NCBI GenBank assembly: GCA_028554795.2
Contig: CM068831.1
Span: 32,476,644-32,540,643 of the forward strand
Source: Sinohyriopsis cumingii
Taxonomy: Eukaryota > Mollusca > Bivalvia > Unionida > Unionidae
DNA length: 64,000 nucleotides
Direction of reading: 5' to 3'
In this document: positions 12,658 to 24,219 of the stretch, one piece after another
Numbering within the stretch: the first letter of the stretch is position 1
Layout: each line of letters opens with the position of its first letter
The notes under the pieces: model-generated
Told to the model about the DNA's origin: nothing
Database searches by the model: none
Seen by the model: only the letters and a program-made list of their open reading frames with translations
Position numbers and translations under genes: made by a program

Positions 12658-14475
12658 ATGGAAAGTCAAGCAAGCGAAACCAGAGCACGTGAAACACGAG
12701 GCAATATGGCGACTAGGAGAGAAGTGAAACAACTTGAGAAATTCTTTAAACTGAAAAGGATAGATACGCACGAAGGAAGCTACCTGCAATGCACATATAG
12801 AGAAGGTACACAAGAGATAAATATGAAGCACATACAAAGGGAAAAAATACCTAGTATTACTTCGGTAATGATAGCAATGAGGATAGCACATCCAGAATGT
12901 ATAAACAGAGTGTATTCCATAAACCCAAACGGATACAAAGGTTACATCGTAAGACCGAAAGGGAAGACACCGATTTTGCCATATGGAGAGATGTTATTTG
13001 GGAAAGAAAAAGTGACAGTAAAAGAACCAGCACCCCTGCTAAGAGAAATAAGAAAACGAATAGGAGAACTACATGTGACCGACATCCCGCTTGAAATTCC
13101 AATAGACGAAATAGTAAAACGGTTTGAGGAAAAATTTCATATTCCAGTTATCTCAGCACGGAATAGAATTATAGAGACAACAACAATACTAGACGGAAGA
13201 CGAATATTGGAAATCGAAAAAAGTGATATGACGAAGATCAAGAGAGCTTTCTACATGTTCGGGTTCCTAGCCAAGTCTTGGTACAAAGGATGCATATATG
13301 ACCGTACATGCAATAGATGTGGAAAAATAGGTCACACACCATTTAAATGTCCCCGAAATCAAGAAATGACAGCGGAAAGAGTACCAACAACAACAACAAA
13401 CACATCCAGCAGACAAATGGCAACAGAAAAGATGCAGCAACAACACCAACAAATATCACAAGATGGGCTACAGCAACAACAACAACAGTTATAAGTACAG
13501 GAAGCAGTAGAAAATAACCGACAAGATACCAAACAACAAAATGAACGACAACAAAATGAACGACAACAAATACAAGAACAGAAAGTACCGATACAAGCAG
13601 CAAAAAAACAAACAAAGGATAGATTAAATACAATCACAACAACAACAAGGAAATATAGAAACTACAAACACAAAACAAGGGCAGAAAATTCAACAACACC
13701 ACCACCAACAGACTCGAGCCCAGATTCCAGTAGAAAATGGACAACAAGAATATAAACAACAACAACAACAACAACAAATACAGATACAAGCAGGAAATAA
13801 AGACGTACAGACGACAATAGATTCAAGGAAGCAACAACAACAGAAACAACTAGTCCAAATACAAGAAGAAAAAAGTCAACAACAAAAAACACACCAAGCC
13901 AACAAGTTATTGAAACCAGACAACAGCAACAAAGGACAATAAAAGCACAACAGCAACTAGGAAGTAAGAACCAACAACAACAAACTCTACAAAGCCTACA
14001 AGGAAAAGAAATTAGACCAATACAATCACAACAGCAACATGAAACCAAGTCATTACAGCAAGGTGTAGAAATTGCAAAACAACTGCAAGATGAGCACCCT
14101 TATATAAAGAGTCTAAGAGAAGATTCATTACAGGAAGAGATTGCAACCTTCCAATTACAACAAATCCAGAAAACTCAAGTACCCAAATTATCAGATATAA
14201 CAAAAAGCACCAAGTCACGGAAGCAAGGAAACGTAGATCCACACGAACATCCATATATGAGGAGGATAAGAGAGGAAGAAGAAAGGAAACAGAGAGTGAA
14301 ATCGTTACAGATAGAAAATACAAATACAAAACAAATGCAGGAAGAAGCATCACAAATAACAAAAACCAATAAAGATCAGCAACGAAAAACAAGCCCAGAA
14401 GTACGGAAAGCGCTCAGGGAAATGACAAAAACAAAAAGAAAAGAAAAAAGAAGACAACAACAAGAGGAGGAGTAA
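12658..14475 (+). pseudogene. gag/ORF1-like CCHC-knuckle, glutamine-rich protein gene
   Basis: The first 278 residues are intact: a basic N terminus, an unrecognised globular region, then one CCHC zinc knuckle (CNRCGKIGHTPFKC, about residues 222-235). After a TAA at 13,492 the same frame stays open to 13,755. Glutamine-rich coding sequence then continues in other frames to a charged C terminus ending at 14,475, about 605 codons in all. Two related motifs near the end, EHPYIKSLREDS and EHPYMRRIREEEE, look like an internal duplication. A single knuckle resembles gag or LINE ORF1 nucleic-acid chaperones, but no reverse transcriptase follows. AATAAA occurs at about 14,564. It could be an orphaned retroelement ORF1 or a decayed domesticated gene. 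Function unknown. Confidence 0.6.
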
Positions 14476-14950
14476 AAAAGAATGGAAGGAGAAATTTGGT
14501 TTAGCACAGATGAATACATTGAAAAAAATATGAATACATAAAATCCTATAATAAGTATATCATAAATAAAATTAAAAAAATATATTTTTTTTCTTTCTTC
14601 ATAAAACAATAACACAATAGCAAAACACACAAAATAACAATCAAAAACATGTAGGGCAGGAGGGCCTCCCTAAATGGTCTGCGAAGATCAAAAAGGAGAG
14701 AGAACCCTCAAAAAGAAATAAAAGAAATAAGAGCTCTCTTCGTGCCTAGCAAAACAAAACCGAGTAATACATGGCGTAATTTTGAAGCCCCGTACCCGCC
14801 CCCCTCGCCTAACACCCTCTCTCTCTCTCTCATTTTCAATGGACTATACATTCACATAAAAATTTAGGTATTAAAAAGTTTATCAAGCGACCTTATTACC
14901 TTTTGTTTGAGTAATCAGCTTTCCGCAACATAAAACTAGATACATGGAAA

Positions 14951-14986
<36 letters not shown>

Positions 14987-16793
14987 TTTGTCAATTTTAA
15001 TTTGCATTAAAGTGTTGTTGTTTTTTTCTTTCTTCTTCTAAGATTCGACTCAATTAACATTATGTCGCGAACAGTACTTGTACTTCATGGAGGGATATTA
15101 CATATGATTTGAATATAAATAGTATAATTCACAGATTTTTTAATCGCACATTTTCAGAATAATTATTAATTAACCAAGTGAATTATAATAAATCGTCTCA
15201 AATATAATCTATGTTTTGAGAATCTTTGTGATCTAATGTTGAGTCAACGTGTACTATACATGTAATGGCAACTTTACGAGGTACGAGTATCACGCGTAAT
15301 GGTTACCAATGAAGACTGTGGGTATCATTAGGGCTTACTAGCAAATAGAAACTCTCAGTATCATAAAATCATTACCGAAATTCAGGAGAGAAGCCGTAAT
15401 TTCAAATTTTGGTCCTCCCTGCAGATATTCAGAAATGTCCATCCCCAGCATGTAATAAAATTGGGGATTTGAAGTCCGGTTCTTGAATTGGCCGTCTCTC
15501 CATCCCCATTTTCCCTCAGCACTGTAGAGACCGCTGGCCGGTAGTTACGTCCCTGGTTCATCGTTTTTTACATGCGTGATTTTGTCGGTGTGTATCTCAT
15601 TCAACTTTGGGTATTTTATCCACCTATAATTGCAAATATCTTGTGTACTTTCCTTTTTCTAAATGGAGACTATAACCACACACTTTTTTGGGGTTTTAAA
15701 TACCCGATACTTACATGCAAGTAGTATTTCATCCATTTGTTATATTTGATTTTTTCCTAACTTTGTTTTGGCTTAAATTAATCATTTTCATTCAGACTGG
15801 TGATACTGTCTGAACATAAACATTTCGATCCGCGCTCAAATAAAAAAAAAAGAAAAAGCTTTAGCTCGTATCAAATTTCTATATAAGTTTGATAGTGTAT
15901 GTATATTTTATTTAGATTTTGTTAACGTTTTTCCATGTTTATATGTTATGTATAATTAAATTTTGGACTTTAACGTGTCCAAAATTTTGTTCATTGTGTA
16001 CCTGACCAGTAACTTTATTTTGTAAACAAATAATACAAATATGACTAGAACTATTAGGGATTGAATTTTAATTTCTTAAGTTCTTTTCAGACTTCCTCTT
16101 TGTTTTCTAGGGAAATAAATTATTTATTGAATTTTGCAAAGCTCTTGGTTTTCGCTCTTTTCTGTTACTTAGTTCAAGACCACAGAGTCGTAACAACAGC
16201 GTTTATAAAATTTTGGTATGATCCTATGGCTCTATACCTTTATACATGTCGTATTTAATATCATATTTGGAAACAAAATTATTGCTATCCACTAGGACAA
16301 ATAGGTAATGCACATTATGGAATTTTTTTAAAACGGAGATATTTCCTCTAATGAATAATATTACTTCTCACAAAGCATCTGAATTTGTAATTGTATCAAT
16401 ATTAATCCATTTCATATAACTATATTTGCTCTCAAAATTTCTGTGAAATTTTACGGTTACTCGGTATCAGTTTCTAGACAAGAAGACTTGTTTGCTATCC
16501 TGGTGAAAGGTTTGGAAGGCCTTATGTGATGGTCTGTTTTTCATTGACCATTGTCTGGCTTCTGTCTGGCATTTAGCACAAAATTTTGTGGCGACTCCTA
16601 AACTCTTGGGATGATTGTCAAGAAACTTTACAAAAGTAGTATCTATGATTCATTTTTTGGTCTTTACATTTACATGCTTTTCACAGTCATTGGAATAAAT
16701 TGCTTATTATTTCATATAGTAGTATTAAGTTTATGACCCTTTATCAATGTTATCTTATTTTATCATCAAAATCATGTTATTGCTATTTCTCTT
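14476..16793. other. no gene seen
   Basis: AT-rich non-coding sequence. It holds a (GT)n(GA)n tract at 14,951-14,986 and a slightly GC-richer patch at 15,400-15,560 with no ORF. Short ORFs such as 16,061-16,258 have no recognisable content. Confidence 0.4.
14951..14986. repeat. (GT)n(GA)n microsatellite
   Basis: A perfect GT run passes directly into a GA run, 36 bp in total. Confidence 0.95.
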
Positions 16794-16827
<34 letters not shown>

Positions 16828-16836
16828 TGTGTGTGT
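16794..16836. repeat. (TG)n microsatellite
   Basis: TG run with a single TA interruption, immediately 5' of repeat copy B. The same repeat is preceded by GT-rich sequence at its other copies. Confidence 0.95.
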
Positions 16837-17080
16837 GATTTGGATTTTTAACGTAGCTTTAACATTTTTTCAGTCGTATCTCTACGATGTCTGCAGTGTG
16901 GCAGTTTATAGTGATGTCTAGCACTCGAGCATCATGCCGTAGACATGCAGCATGATGTCCCATCCAGTCACATTATCCTGGCACCAGGCCGACCAATTCT
17001 AACACTAACCTCTAAATGCTGTCAGTTCTTTTTAAAAATCTATCTCCACGGTTGCCTCAAAAGTTGCATGCTCAATCCAT
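16837..17080 (+). repeat. interspersed repeat family, copy B
   Basis: Starts GATTTGGATTTTTAACGTAG and shares ordered blocks with copies A and C. It contains an extra 'gtagacatgcagcatgatgtc' type block absent from A. Ends near 'tcaatccattgaccct'. Non-coding and SINE-like. Confidence 0.55.
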
Positions 17081-17189
17081 TGACCCTTGATAAATACCAT
17101 AATTTTGGTGAGTTTAGTCTACGTGTCACTAACATTAACCTTGTACTTGGCAAACCCATACTGTGTACGAGATGTTGGATTATTTTAAT

Positions 17190-17523
17190 CAGTGGCGTCA
17201 CTGGGGGAGTGCGGGGGAGGGGGGGTTGCGGACCGCACCGGGTGACACCATCAGAGGGGGTGACACCCAAATGACTGTCTATACAATTTTCGACTTTTGT
17301 GCAGGAAGTGTTCCATGGGGGTGACATCATGAGTTACTGTACATGACTGTCTATAAAAATTTAGAATTTTTGTGCAGGAAGTGTTTTATGGGGGTGACAC
17401 CATGAGTTACTTACTGTACATGACTGTCTATAAAAATTTAGAATTTTTGTGCAGGAAGGAGGTCCATGGGGGTGACATCATGAGTTACCGTACTGGGTGA
17501 CACCAACCCTAGTGACGCCACTG
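17190..17523. mobile_element. hAT-type MITE with internal tandem units
   Basis: Terminal inverted repeats CAGTGGCGTCACTGGGG and, reverse complemented, CAGTGGCGTCACTAGGG. Perfect 8-bp target duplication ATTTTAAT at 17,182-17,189 and 17,524-17,531. CAGTGGCG-type ends with 8-bp duplications are typical of the hAT superfamily. The 334-bp interior has no transposase and consists mostly of three imperfect copies of a roughly 80-bp unit containing 'ggggtgacatcatgagtta' and 'tgactgtctataaaaattta'. Confidence 0.88.
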
Positions 17524-18314
17524 ATTTTAATATCAGCCAATCTGCTCAGCTTGGAGCCCATTAGTAAGACAAATAGTGACACACTCACTCCCAAGTACAT
17601 GAAATCACAAAAAGATACTTACTTTTCAGCATTGAATAATTAATTTAGCCCATACAGGCTTGAACAATCATTGAGTTTATTGGGCTATTTTCCAAGTCCT
17701 TGAATGTTGTTTTTAAAAATGTTGGTTTTGTGCTTCAGAAAGTTTTGAATTGTTTCAAAAAAGCATTGAACATTCCAAACATTCGTTTATTTATTTAATT
17801 TATCTGAGGAAATAAAACATTTTTAAGATGAATAGATCTATTCGACTTTTAAATTCAGGATTTTTGTCATTTATATATTTTTCAAATATGCAGAAATAAA
17901 TAAAAATCAATGGGATAGAATTGCGTGGAGAAAAGACACACGGCAAATGTCGTTACTAGATTGAGTAGCATACGTTTGCTGTAGTTTTGCAGTTATGCAT
18001 TTTTCAATGTGATTAAAATTAGATCGCCACTGTCTTAAATAGGATAGTGGAAATCTTATTTTAATCAGATGGTATGTTTTTCTTCTACTTATGAGGGGAT
18101 TAAGGAACATATAATTTAGAGAGATGGCGCAATATTCACCATACAAGGCTGGGGCATCTGTCAACTTTGCTTAATGTGGATCAACAGCTTTTGGCTAGTG
18201 AAGATGATGTAATAAACGAAGAATCAATGGTCACTGACACGATTTACATCGGAGAATCCGATGATCTGCTGCCTGTCCTCATCTTAACGTGATCATTTTT
18301 GATTGACGTCAGGT

Positions 18315-18390
18315 TGGTTACTTATTCCTTATTCCCGACTGAATAAGGAATAAGTAACCAGTTACCGATTGAATAAGGAATAAGTAACCA
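18315..18390. repeat. perfect 20-bp palindrome arms plus 30-bp tandem copy
   Basis: 18,315-18,334 and 18,341-18,360 are exact reverse complements separated by a 6-bp loop (CCGACT). The right arm is repeated at 18,371-18,390 after GTTACCGATT, so two 30-bp units stand in tandem. A partial further copy follows in the opposite sense ('gttacttattcccgattc'). Confidence 0.9.
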
Positions 18391-19736
18391 GTTACTTATT
18401 CCCGATTCAACTAGTCATACTTACATTTGGTTACTGATTCCTTATTCCCAGCCAGCTGGGTATTCATTATTTATTTATAGTTCCATAAATAATTGGTTAT
18501 AACTTCTTGAAGATTAAAAGCCCTTCAGGGCGTGCATTTGTGTTATTCTAACCCAGTTAGAGAAATAATAGTGCTTTTTGGTGCCAGCTATATACAGCTG
18601 ACTAGAGACAAATCACGGACTATGTCGAGGAAGGGGTTAGGATATTGATAAGTATACATAATTACTAATTTGAAATAGGATTAATTAGTTGTGTTAGATG
18701 TAAGGGTCGCGTCCTGTTTTGCATGGTGCGAAATATTAGTATTTGTGTTCGAAAGCTTACTAATGGCTCAAGTAAACGTGAAACTACAAAAAAACACACA
18801 AGTGTAAAATTGGAGATTTCTCTTATGTTGTCATAATGTGCTTAGAGAATAATTATTTCAAGTATCTACGGGTTTAGTAAGCCCTCAGTTGATATGGAAT
18901 GTTGTCTTGAAGCCCTGTAACTGGGTAAACAAGCATACGGGTAGGTGTATGAAACACGCTCACTGTGAGGCAAATATAATAATACTTAGTGCGAATTAAA
19001 CCTGTACCTAAACGATTTCGATTGCAACTTCTGATGAACAGTTTCTATTCAGGAATCTTTTCCAACATAAACCAAAGTCATTGAACGAATTTGTTTAACC
19101 GATTTCCAGAAACTGGATCTACATAAAGGGGGTGGGTGGGTACAGCAAATGCGGCAAGTAGACAATATCTTAATTCTAGAAGTGGGCCAATACGTCTCCT
19201 CTTTAAAAAGTTTTGACATGGACTTTTCACCGACATTTTATCTCTAGGTGGTAGTGTCGAGCCACGAAAGAAGTCCTGATGAATATCATTGAGAGGAATC
19301 AGCAAAAAAGGCGACAACCTGTAGGCACCGGGTATGAAAAAGACGCACAATCTGGATCGATTGAAAAATTTTTTATTATTGAACCCCAAACTAGAATATA
19401 TCGATTTCAACGCCTCTTTGAGAATATCTAGTTAGGGATCTCTTCCAGCTGTATGAAAAGTTTAAAGAAAATTCGTCGACCCGATTTCTTGGATCCGGAG
19501 ATGAATATATGATAGTTGTAACAATGTTAAAAGTGGCTGACCTCAGTCGGGCGGAAACTTAGTAACATTGTCCGAGTTGACCTCAACACGCACTAATGTA
19601 GGTAGATATAGAAAAGGCTATGTGAAATGTCTCTAGCCTCAAAAGAGTTTATTGGGACAAACAAAACAGATACATTAACAAACAAGCAAATATATAATAC
19701 ACACGATCCAATATGTTTTTTTTTTTTGTTTGTAGT

Positions 19737-19737
<1 letters not shown>

Positions 19738-19788
<51 letters not shown>
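19738..19788. repeat. (TC)n(AC)n microsatellite
   Basis: A TC run turns directly into an AC run. Confidence 0.95.
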
Positions 19789-19790
<2 letters not shown>

Positions 19791-20726
19791 TCAGACCAAA
19801 CGAGGAAGGGTTAAAAGCAAGCAACATCAAATCGCACAAACGTTCTATCCATTGCACCACAAATATATTATTAAGTACACCATCTATAACAATCAAACAT
19901 CTCATGCACACACAATCCACAACGTCTTGTCTTAGCTTAAGTATAAAAGAAGATGAAATCTTACAAACATACAATCAAATCTCTACACTGTCCATCAACC
20001 CCAAAACACACACTATCCATAACGCCATGGGTTAGTTTCAATGGCGATGGAAAAAGGCACACATATGATATTTTTTTTTCTCGTAACACTGGTATAGTGG
20101 AGAGTCTGTGCAAGTGTCAAAAACTAAAGTCACATAACTTTCTATGGCGTGTAGTCATTTCGACTCTAGAAAATGTCAAGTATCACAAGTCATTATCGCA
20201 AACAGAAGTAGAAAATAGGGGCGTTATAGTTGTTGCTTTGATACATTCAATAAACTTAACAAAGCACCTGCTCCGTCCTGTACTTTGGTCTAAGGAGAGA
20301 TCACGTTTGTAGCTATAGCAACAGGGGTAAGAGAAGTAGGAGACATCGTTGCTGCTGTCGAAGAAGGGCAAGTTCTTTTAACAATGTGTTTACAATTTTA
20401 AAAATATATGAAATGAGGAAACACGGTGGTAAATCAAAGGTGGATACCATCGTATTCAACGACAAAGTAGAAGTGAAAGAGTGAAAGATATCGTTGCCAA
20501 GCAGTGTGGTTTTATGTAGTACGTACTCGTCCTAACAGCACAACATCTTCTCTCTTGATGACGGCAGTGCATTTCTTTCTTGAGACTTTTATCTTTCGTA
20601 GTAGATTTTGAATTGATGAGTCGTCAAGATGCATGAGGTGTTTGAGACGCATAATTCAGCCAGGTTTTTTTTCCTTCTTCGGTTTTCACCTACACTCGGG
20701 AAATATGCCAAGTCATTGTCACAACA

Positions 20727-20728
<2 letters not shown>

Positions 20729-20807
<79 letters not shown>
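20729..20807. repeat. (TA)n microsatellite
   Basis: About 39 uninterrupted TA units just upstream of the Polinton polymerase remnant. Confidence 0.95.
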
Positions 20808-20811
<4 letters not shown>

Positions 20812-20859
20812 CATAGAGAGAGAGAACTTAGTTAAACCATTTCTGAATCAGTAATCGAG

Positions 20860-21810
20860 TTGAAAAGATTGCACGATTTCAGTGAGAAAGTAGACGAAAG
20901 CGATTTTGAAGAAGACATGTATGAGCCTGAATCAACACCTTCCACGTCTGCGCCCCGACCAATACAGTCTACTCCAAGACAAAGTCAACTAGAAAATCCC
21001 GAAATATATTACCGTATTCGAGAGACAGAAAAACGCTCCTCCAGATAATTTAGAACCACGGCTTACATTTACAAGGTGAAGTTTAAAGATTTCAAGACCT
21101 AAGTATCGCTGGAGAAATCGGAACGGTTGATCACTGGTTTGTGGGATTCCTTATTAACCAAACTGAAACAACAATTCCGAGCCAAATAAGACGATCGTTT
21201 AAGACTTCCCATTTATCACAACAGTTTGAAGTTACCAGCCTGGATCGCGTTTAGCAGCCCGGCAGAACCGACACCTTCAAAAGTCATCAACAAGATTTAA
21301 CATGTTCAGCAATCAAACGTTCAGTTTCTCATCACTGATGGAAAAGCTAACACTTTACATGATCCATGTTTCCCATCCCAGTGGGAGCGGACGCAGAAAA
21401 GTGCTATTGGTGAACGAACTTCGCATCACCAAGCGTATCATAGTCCAGATTAACAACACTCAAGACCAGATGTGCTTAGCCCTAGCCATCGTAGTCGGAG
21501 GAACGTATGCCAACAAGAATGACACGACAGAATGGGAAAGAGACTGGTAGAGCATTCCAGACTCAAACCAAACCAAACAACGAAACAAAGAAAAAACCGA
21601 ACTCCTAATACAGCAAGCTGGCCTGTCCGAAGGCACATCCTGTGGCATTCACCGAATGCAAAACCTGCAAGACGTCTGGGCTCCACTCTACACATTGGAA
21701 GTGCATCCTCCAGTGGTGCCCGGGCGGCTGGTATTTTGTGGCAAAGATTTTCCTGGCGGGAAAACATTCACGTCTATTATCGCGAAAAATATTTTGATGG
21801 TTTCCTCAAA

Positions 21811-21862
<52 letters not shown>

Positions 21863-23710
21863 TGTGAGAAACGTGACTATAGGTATGCCAGTCAAGAGCA
21901 ACATATTCAGTGTGTACATATATCGGGATTGTTTAGCCTCTAACCCTGTCTTCAAGAAGGACAAGAACTAATTCATTGCTCTGCTTGTCAGCAAAATTAT
22001 GTCAGCCCTACTTGTTGTCAACAACATCTTATGATGTGAAGTTTACGGCTGAAAAGTGCTTACCAACTACTTTGACAAAGATAGAAATGATGTCATATTT
22101 GTAACCAAATCGTTGGCTTGGAACATGAATGCTACATCCAAAAATACCAGTCTAAATAGGAAGACAAGGAGTTTTCGCCCAAAAGATCTAAGACTCTATC
22201 GAAGAAACGTGGAGTCAAGAGGACATTGTAACGTTACGGAAATGGTGATTGGGTTGTCACCGTGTAGCTCACAATTTCTCGAGACATTATGGATAATTTA
22301 TTCTGACATCTGATACAGAACAAGGCATCGAATGCCCTAAAATCACCATGAATAGAGCCACAATCATCTCCATGCAGTTGGAACAAGTACAGTCTAAAGA
22401 TTCCACGAATTATTTAGCCATGCCTTTGAATCGAATGCCTAAACGATTGTGTTGGAGGAAATGGCCAAAGTATATTTTCTGCACTTTTTCAATCCTGAAT
22501 CCAATCAACATGCCGTCCTGCCACATTTGCCTCACGCCCACTACTACTAGCCCGACAACATTTGCACCAAAGAAAGAGAAGATTTCCACACTTGGTACTG
22601 CTCTCACGTTTCGAACCAATTCGACTTCAGTAAGAAATGGTAAAGTATTGCCCCTTCGACGTGTACATTTTTGCTGTATAAAATTTTGAGAATGGTTCAT
22701 GGAGCACGGAGGGATCAATCCATTGAAGGACGCCTGTACTATGGCCAAATGCGTGCTCCTTAGTGTACCCTAAACGAGGCATGCCCGAGAACAACCTAGT
22801 GGTCATACGCGTTCACATTACGGAGTTCATGGAACGTCGGTACTCGGTCAAAGATCTGAGCTGGCCATATTACTTGTGTGAAAAGGAAGACGAATGGATC
22901 AAACATTCCAGAAACAGAGGGGGCGAAAGGAAAATGGGAATATATTCGGTGGATGGCTGGACTTAGAGGACTCCAAGATCGTATACAAGATTCAGAGTTG
23001 CTTATTTCATGAATGCCCTACCAGTTACCCTCAACCTGACATAACAAATCCATTTTAGAGCATACCCTGGAAGACTTATACGAGGTAACCTGTCAACGAC
23101 GTTTGAAGTTAGAACAAAAAGGATACCTAGTCATTGAAACGTGGAAATATGAGTATGATCGCCGTTTAAAAACTGATCCCGAGTTTAAACGCGTCGTGGA
23201 AAGTTACAACCTGGTGCACCTTCTCGACCCAATGGACAGTTTGTTTGGAGGATAAACGAATGCCACATGCCTGCTGTACCACGTGAACGAGAAGTAAGCA
23301 GTAAAAATAGAATACCTGGACGTGTGTTCCTGCATCCTTGGGTGTTCAGATATCGTCACCTTTCAGCAGGGCACCACAATTACTGACGGAACACTTCGAC
23401 GTGAAAAACATTCTTCAGTACGAAAGATTAATCAAATGTAAAGTCTTACAACTGACTTGTACCATCTTTTCTTACCTTACGTTGCCAAGGAAAACTGATG
23501 TTTCCTTTGTGCCAGTGCAGTGTCCAAACTTGTAGCCAAGACCAAGATTGTTATCACATTCAGGAAAAACGCGCTCTGACAGGGTCGTGGGTTAGCTTGG
23601 AATTGTTTCGCGCTCTAGAACATGGATACCAACCTTTAGTAGTGTACAAAATTTACCACTTTCCCAAGACAGAAATATACCTAAAGCGAAATAGTTGGAC
23701 CATTCCTTGA
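20860..23710 (+). pseudogene. Polinton/Maverick family-B DNA polymerase remnant
   Basis: Pieces in many frames keep the order expected of a classical Polinton PolB. First comes a Ser/Pro-rich N terminus with YRIRET (20,860-21,100). A 'QDQMCLALAIVV' block follows (about 21,460), then a region rich in Cys/His zinc pairs (21,870-22,080). An exonuclease-side region carries 'DFHTWYCSHV' (about 22,590), then 'SCLFHECPTSYPQPD' (about 23,000) and 'TLEDLYEVTCQRRL' (about 23,060). A 'DSLFGG' then 'TNATC' motif (about 23,235) precedes the motif-A approach 'IEYLDVCS' (about 23,310) and 'KRALTGSWVSLELFRALEHG' (about 23,565). Motifs B and C are missing: the copy is truncated at its 3' side next to the LINE. 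A (TTA)n tract interrupts it. At least ten stops or frameshifts make it far older than the element at 28,017. No terminal repeats were found. Confidence 0.72.
21811..21861. repeat. (ATT)n microsatellite inside the polymerase remnant
   Basis: About 17 trinucleotide units, expanded within former coding sequence. Confidence 0.95.
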
Positions 23711-24219
23711 CAACAATTGCACACCCAAGCTGCCAGGACCAAATTTCATATTTGCCATCTGGCTTTTGTATCTTTTTTGTTTAAAGATCTTTATAAATAT
23801 ATTTATTCTTCGGTACTACCCAACGAAACGACGTTTTGTCGAGTATGACATGGAAAGTGTTTCCACTTTTAAAAAAACTTTTTACTTTTCCCACAGCACT
23901 CATATCTTTGAGATATGAGTAAAATACAGAAAAAAATTATTAGCTTGTATTGTTTGATTTATTTCACCAAAACTTAATATATATCATTGTGCATCAGAAA
24001 CGTGTTTAAGTACCATACCGAATTTTATCCACCTTTTGAATGACTTATAACTGTTCAAAGTTACTAGTTAAGAATATCTTGAGACAAATATTCCTGAACA
24101 GTCGATGGTTCATTTTTCCATCAGGATAAAGCATAAATAACTTTGCGCCAAACTATATTTTTAATATTTTTCGATATTTCTTTCAATTTAGCTTTTCCTA
24201 ATTTTAATAACTGTTAACC

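Larger units (their letters stand above)
17532..20856. other. no gene identified; palindromes and microsatellites
   Basis: Contains a foldback cluster (18,315-18,390), a (TC)n(AC)n tract and a (TA)n tract. Short ORFs such as 19,078-19,410 minus and 19,953-20,312 plus could not be assigned. The stretch next to 20,860 might include further Polinton debris, but nothing could be matched. Confidence 0.35.

Noticed and set aside
13343..14048. Several long Cys/Val-rich minus-strand ORFs that look like membrane proteins
   Set aside because: They mirror CAA/ACA-rich (Gln/Thr) coding sequence of the plus-strand CCHC gene; composition explains them fully.
12458..14740. GAGCTCTCTT near 12,458 and again near 14,731 as possible target duplications of the CCHC gene
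   Set aside because: The flanking bases differ, there is no poly(A) at the border, and a 10-bp match over this distance is not compelling.
19078..19410. 110-codon minus ORF near the old Polinton polymerase
   Set aside because: No motif, no neighbour in frame and no match to any Polinton gene I can name on either strand.
20589..20854. ORFs with Tyr-Ile repeats around the TA tract
   Set aside because: Pure translation of a (TA)n microsatellite.
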